From: Chryseobacterium sp. JV274
GTDB taxonomy: Bacteria > Bacteroidota > Bacteroidia > Flavobacteriales > Weeksellaceae
Assembly: GCF_903969135.1 (NCBI RefSeq)
Contig: NZ_LR824569.1
Coordinates: 682,001 to 746,000 of the forward strand
DNA: 64,000 bases
Direction: 5' to 3'
The position numbers and the translations under genes were made by a program. The number at the start of each line of letters is the position of its first letter. Positions within the stretch are counted from its first letter, which is position 1. The notes under the pieces are model-generated. The model was not told the origin of the DNA, did no database searches, and saw only the letters and a list, made by a program, of their open reading frames with translations. Shown piece after piece: positions 60,980 through 64,000 of the stretch.

Positions 60980-62077
60980 TTAGTGAGCTGCATGATGTTC
61001 ATGCTCGTGCTCTTGTACTGCCATTCCGATAAACAGAGCTGATAACATTGTAAAGATATAAGCCTGTAGGAATGCCACCAATACCTCTAGTAAATAAATT
61101 ACCAATGTAAGGAAAGGGAATGCAACACCTGCGATAAAATTCTTAAATACATAGATCAATCCGATCAAACTCATTACTACGATGTGACCTGCAGTCATGT
61201 TTGCAAAAAGTCGGATCATCAATGCGAATGGTTTAGTGATTGTTCCTAATAGTTCGATAGGAAGCATGATCAGCTTCATTGGAACTGGTACTCCCGGCAT
61301 CCAGAAGATGTGTTTCCAGTAATCTTTGTTAGCTGAGAATGTTGTAATCAAATAAGTAAGGATTGCAAGGAAGAATGTCATTGTAATATTACCTGTAACA
61401 TTAATTCCGAAAGGCATTAATCCTAAAACGTTAAGGAAAAGAATAAAGAAGAATACCGTTAATAAATAACCCATAAATCTCTTATACTTATGTCCGATGT
61501 TTGGAATAGCAACTTCATCTCTTACGAAAATAATTAATGGCTCTAAAAATCTTGCAGCACCGGTAGGAACCACTGATTTTTTATAAGACTTAGCCATACC
61601 ACCGAACAACACTAACATAAAGATTGATACTAATAAAATGATCAGTACACTTTTTGTAATTGAAAGATCTAATGGTTTTACGTTAGTTGGGTGACCGTGA
61701 TCATCAAGAGTTATAGTTCCAGCTGCATCAGTCTTATAGATTTTCTCATGGTGCAATACATAAAAAGAACCGTCTACTTCAGTAGGCTCTCCATGCATAA
61801 ACCCTTCTTTATTACTCATGAAAGAGTGAAAACCATTATCATATACAATAACAGGAAGAGGGAAACCGATGTGGTGACCGTCTTTATCAACCATCAATGT
61901 GAAATCATGTGCATCCAACAAGTGATGATCGATGAACTCTTTGTTTTCTTTGCTTACTTTGTCTTTCTCTGAAAGCTCTTGAGCAGGAGCTGCCCCGGCA
62001 GTAGCCTCACCGTGCTGTGCAGACACTAAGTTTAATACAAAAATACTGTAGAATAAAACTGCGAATTTCTTAAACAT
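60980..62077 (-). CDS. atpB: ATP synthase Fo subunit a
   Basis: A 365-residue stator subunit that conducts protons. I start at ATG 62077 (MFKKFAVLFYSIFVLN), a signal-peptide-like sequence; the frame also opens at 62101 but that codon lies within the promoter box. A periplasmic N-terminal extension of about 130 residues precedes the five-helix core, as is normal in Bacteroidota. The essential Arg is in FALMIRLFANMTAGHIVV near residue 292. First gene of the atpBEFHAG run. Confidence 0.94.
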   Translation of the reverse strand: MFKKFAVLFYSIFVLNLVSAQHGEATAGAAPAQELSEKDKVSKENKEFIDHHLLDAHDFTLMVDKDGHHIGFPLPVIVYDNGFHSFMSNKEGFMHGEPTEVDGSFYVLHHEKIYKTDAAGTITLDDHGHPTNVKPLDLSITKSVLIILLVSIFMLVLFGGMAKSYKKSVVPTGAARFLEPLIIFVRDEVAIPNIGHKYKRFMGYLLTVFFFILFLNVLGLMPFGINVTGNITMTFFLAILTYLITTFSANKDYWKHIFWMPGVPVPMKLIMLPIELLGTITKPFALMIRLFANMTAGHIVVMSLIGLIYVFKNFIAGVAFPFLTLVIYLLEVLVAFLQAYIFTMLSALFIGMAVQEHEHEHHAAH

Positions 62078-62098
62078 TGATAGGTTTTTTTCGTTGTG

Positions 62099-62106
62099 CA
62101 AAAATA
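62099..62106 (-). promoter_or_regulatory. -7 box for the atp operon
   Basis: TATTTTTG on the minus strand, 22 bases before the chosen atpB ATG at 62077. Confidence 0.6.
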
Positions 62107-62136
62107 TGATATTTTTTCTAGTTTCAATAAATTATT

Positions 62137-62508
62137 TTACTGTTTTTTATCATGATTAATCAGCTTGATCGCATAGTATGTAAGCAGTGCTGTCAGGACA
62201 AAATAAGGGATGATAAAATGGAATTTATAGCCTGGAATCACTTCAAAGTTCAGTTTTTTTCTGATTAAGTACATCAAACCAAATTTTAAAAGAATCAAAC
62301 CAATGACAGACAATCCTAAAAATTCCGGTGCTACTCTATTGATTAAGATAATAAGAGTAATCATCATCATAAACATGACGCTCAAGAAAACATAAAACTT
62401 AATGATCACAATTTCATCCAGGTGAAAAACAAATTTCCAAAGAGAAAAATGCACCAGGAACGTCAGAAAGAATAAAATGACAACAAGAATATTGGGATTG
62501 ATTTTCAT
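62137..62508 (-). CDS. Small membrane protein upstream of atp, AtpI- or DUF6168-like position
   Basis: A 123-residue protein starting at ATG 62508 (MKINPNILVVILFF), since the longer frame to 62577 would cross the promoter box at 62528-62535. Four hydrophobic segments are visible. Its location directly before atpB is where Flavobacteriia carry a conserved small membrane protein (DUF6168-type), and where other bacteria carry atpI. The assignment is by position and topology, not by motif. It may help c-ring assembly or ion supply. Confidence 0.62.
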   Translation of the reverse strand: MKINPNILVVILFFLTFLVHFSLWKFVFHLDEIVIIKFYVFLSVMFMMMITLIILINRVAPEFLGLSVIGLILLKFGLMYLIRKKLNFEVIPGYKFHFIIPYFVLTALLTYYAIKLINHDKKQ

Positions 62509-62527
62509 TCTAAATTTTAATAGACCG

Positions 62528-62535
62528 CAAAAATA
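62528..62535 (-). promoter_or_regulatory. -7 box for the small membrane protein before atpB
   Basis: TATTTTTG on the minus strand, 19 bases before the ATG at 62508. Confidence 0.6.
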
Positions 62536-62633
62536 GACTTTTTCTATCGTATTATGATAAGATTTGATATATATCATTTTTTCTTATCTATATAATATTA
62601 CGTCCGGACACTTTAGATATGCTAAAAATTCCT

Positions 62634-62641
62634 TATTTTTG
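62634..62641 (+). promoter_or_regulatory. -7 box for ffh
   Basis: TATTTTTG, 23 bases before the ATG at 62665; the -33 region has TTTA rather than TTTG at 18-base spacing. Confidence 0.55.
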
Positions 62642-62664
62642 CAAACCTATAATTTACAATAAAT

Positions 62665-64000
62665 ATGTTTAATAGTTTACAGGATAAATTAGACAAGGCA
62701 TTACATAATATTTCCGGTAGAGGAAAAATTACCGAAATCAATGTAGCGGAAACCGTAAAGGAGATCCGTAGAGCATTGGTAGATGCCGACGTTAACTATA
62801 AAGTTGCAAAAGATCTTACTAAAAGAGTTCAGGATAAAGCATTAGGAGAGAACGTTCTTACTTCCCTTACGCCTGGACAGCTGATGACGAAAATCGTCCA
62901 TGATGAATTGGTAGACCTTATGGGAGGTTCTCAGGAAGGAATCAATCTTTCAGGAAAACCATCTGTAATCCTTATTGCAGGTCTTCAGGGTTCTGGTAAG
63001 ACTACATTCTCAGGAAAGCTTGCTAATTATTTACAAACAAAAAGAAATAAAAAACCTTTATTGGTGGCATGTGACGTTTACCGTCCTGCTGCGATTGACC
63101 AGCTAAAAGTTTTAGGTGGACAAATCGGGGTTCCAGTTTTCACAGAAGAAGGTTCTACAAATCCTTCTACGATTGCTGAAAACGCAATTAATTTTGCAAA
63201 ATCAAACGGTCATGATGTTGTGATCGTGGATACGGCAGGTCGTTTGGCAATTGATGAACAGATGATGAACGAGATTAAGTCAGTTCATTACTTCATTAAA
63301 CCAGATGAAACACTATTCGTTGTTGACTCAATGACAGGTCAGGATGCTGTGAATACGGCAAAAGCATTCAACGATGCTTTGAATTTTGACGGAGTTGTTT
63401 TAACTAAATTAGATGGTGACACCCGTGGTGGAGCTGCTTTGACGATTCGTTCTGTTGTTGAAAAACCAATCAAATTCATTTCTACAGGAGAAAAAATGGA
63501 AGCTTTAGACCTTTTCTACCCGGAAAGGATGGCAGACAGAATCCTGGGAATGGGAGACGTTGTTTCCTTGGTAGAAAGAGCTCAGGAGCAGTTTGACGAA
63601 GAAGAAGCTAAAAAACTTCACAAAAAAATCGCTAAAAACGAGTTTGGTTTTGATGATTTCCTAAAACAGATCAATCAGATCAAGAAGATGGGTAACATGA
63701 AGGACTTAATGGGCATGATTCCTGGTGTTGGAAAAGCGATCAAAGATGTAGAAATCAGTGATGATGCATTCAAGCACATTGAAGCGATTATCTACTCTAT
63801 GACTCCTGAGGAAAGAAGAAGACCTTCTATCATCAATACTCAGAGAAAAGGAAGAATTGCTAAAGGTGCTGGAAGAAAAATCGAAGATGTAAATCAACTG
63901 ATGAAACAATTCGACCAAATGGGTAAAATGATGAAGATGATGCAGGGCCCTCAAGGAAAGCAGATGATGCAGATGATGAGCAAGATGCCAAATATGCCGG
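62665..64000 (+). CDS. ffh: Signal recognition particle protein Ffh, C-terminus cut by window
   Basis: The first 445 residues of a protein usually about 450 long. The N domain (MFNSLQDKLDKALHNISGRG) is followed by the GTPase G domain with GLQGSGKTT near residue 110, DVYRPAA near 140, DTAGR near 190, and TKLDGDTRGG near 247. The C-terminal M domain is methionine-rich and contains RRRPSIINTQRKGRIAKGAG, the SRP RNA-binding helix-turn. It works with the SRP RNA at 7767-7860 to target membrane proteins. Only the last few residues and the stop are missing. Confidence 0.96.
   Translation, partial: MFNSLQDKLDKALHNISGRGKITEINVAETVKEIRRALVDADVNYKVAKDLTKRVQDKALGENVLTSLTPGQLMTKIVHDELVDLMGGSQEGINLSGKPSVILIAGLQGSGKTTFSGKLANYLQTKRNKKPLLVACDVYRPAAIDQLKVLGGQIGVPVFTEEGSTNPSTIAENAINFAKSNGHDVVIVDTAGRLAIDEQMMNEIKSVHYFIKPDETLFVVDSMTGQDAVNTAKAFNDALNFDGVVLTKLDGDTRGGAALTIRSVVEKPIKFISTGEKMEALDLFYPERMADRILGMGDVVSLVERAQEQFDEEEAKKLHKKIAKNEFGFDDFLKQINQIKKMGNMKDLMGMIPGVGKAIKDVEISDDAFKHIEAIIYSMTPEERRRPSIINTQRKGRIAKGAGRKIEDVNQLMKQFDQMGKMMKMMQGPQGKQMMQMMSKMPNMP

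Noticed and set aside
1..64000. tRNA, rRNA, prophage, transposase or integrated element
   Set aside because: No tRNA T-arm (GGTTCRA) with cloverleaf context, no rRNA-like sequence, and no transposase, integrase or phage structural genes other than the T6SS-type gp25 homologue.

Overview
The window reads as one continuous piece of a Bacteroidota chromosome, most likely a Chryseobacterium-type member of the Weeksellaceae (Flavobacteriia). The evidence is the low GC content, the lack of Shine-Dalgarno sequences, repeated TAnnTTTG promoter boxes, C-terminal type IX secretion (T9SS) sorting domains, DUF4199, DUF4286 and DUF4920 proteins, Bacteroidota-type type VI secretion subunits, menaquinone and mevalonate genes, and an atp cluster without the beta and epsilon subunits. 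The genus is inferred from protein resemblance; no search was run. Almost all genes lie on the minus strand. No rRNA, tRNA, CRISPR array, transposase or prophage was seen.

Layout. 1-7.7 kb: a cut-off membrane protein, an aminotransferase, phosphoglucomutase, several lipoproteins, and a glycosyltransferase paired with DUF4199. 7.7-7.9 kb: the SRP RNA gene on the plus strand with its promoter. 8-11.3 kb: a metal-dependent hydrolase, an SRPBCC protein, and menaquinone genes menB-menA with a 23-bp perfect hairpin between them. 11.5-15.2 kb: a TPR protein and gyrA. 15.3-19 kb: small lipoproteins, a GNAT acetyltransferase, DUF421, and an unlisted 44-residue peptide with a double-glycine leader. 19-26 kb: uvrA, an isolated tssE-tssF pair, and an amino acid permease. 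26-29.5 kb: DUF4920, an M14 peptidase, and a 0.95-kb non-coding divergent region with about 13 copies of a TTACA-N2-TGTAA palindrome in front of an HTH regulator. 30-41.8 kb: proline dehydrogenase, a UbiA prenyltransferase with mevalonate kinase, a secreted metalloprotease, transporters, thiolase, and an ECF sigma operon. 41.9-50.9 kb: a nucleoside symporter, a bifunctional nuclease, etfB-etfA, an SDR enzyme, two tandem T9SS proteins, and an M20 dipeptidase. 51-56.8 kb: a methyltransferase, DinB, the methylmalonyl-CoA mutase small subunit, an FtsB/DivIC-like protein, uridine kinase, ClpS, and a CNNM/CBS protein. 57-62.5 kb: atpB-E-F-H-A-G. 62.7-64 kb: ffh, cut just before its end, which is the protein partner of the SRP RNA at 7.8 kb.

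How it fits together. Much of the window is core metabolism of an aerobic, menaquinone-respiring, amino-acid-using bacterium: proline dehydrogenase, thiolase and ETF could feed electrons to menaquinone, and the F1Fo ATP synthase would use the resulting proton gradient. Secretion is represented by SRP (RNA and protein), T9SS cargo and part of a T6SS baseplate. Intergenic space is rich in short inverted and tandem repeats, often inside operons (menB/menA, etfB/etfA, atpA/atpG, ftsB-like/mutA). The most unexplained pieces are the operator array at 28.1-28.95 kb, the double-glycine peptide at 18.1 kb, the orphan tssEF pair and the 65-bp double-hairpin repeat.
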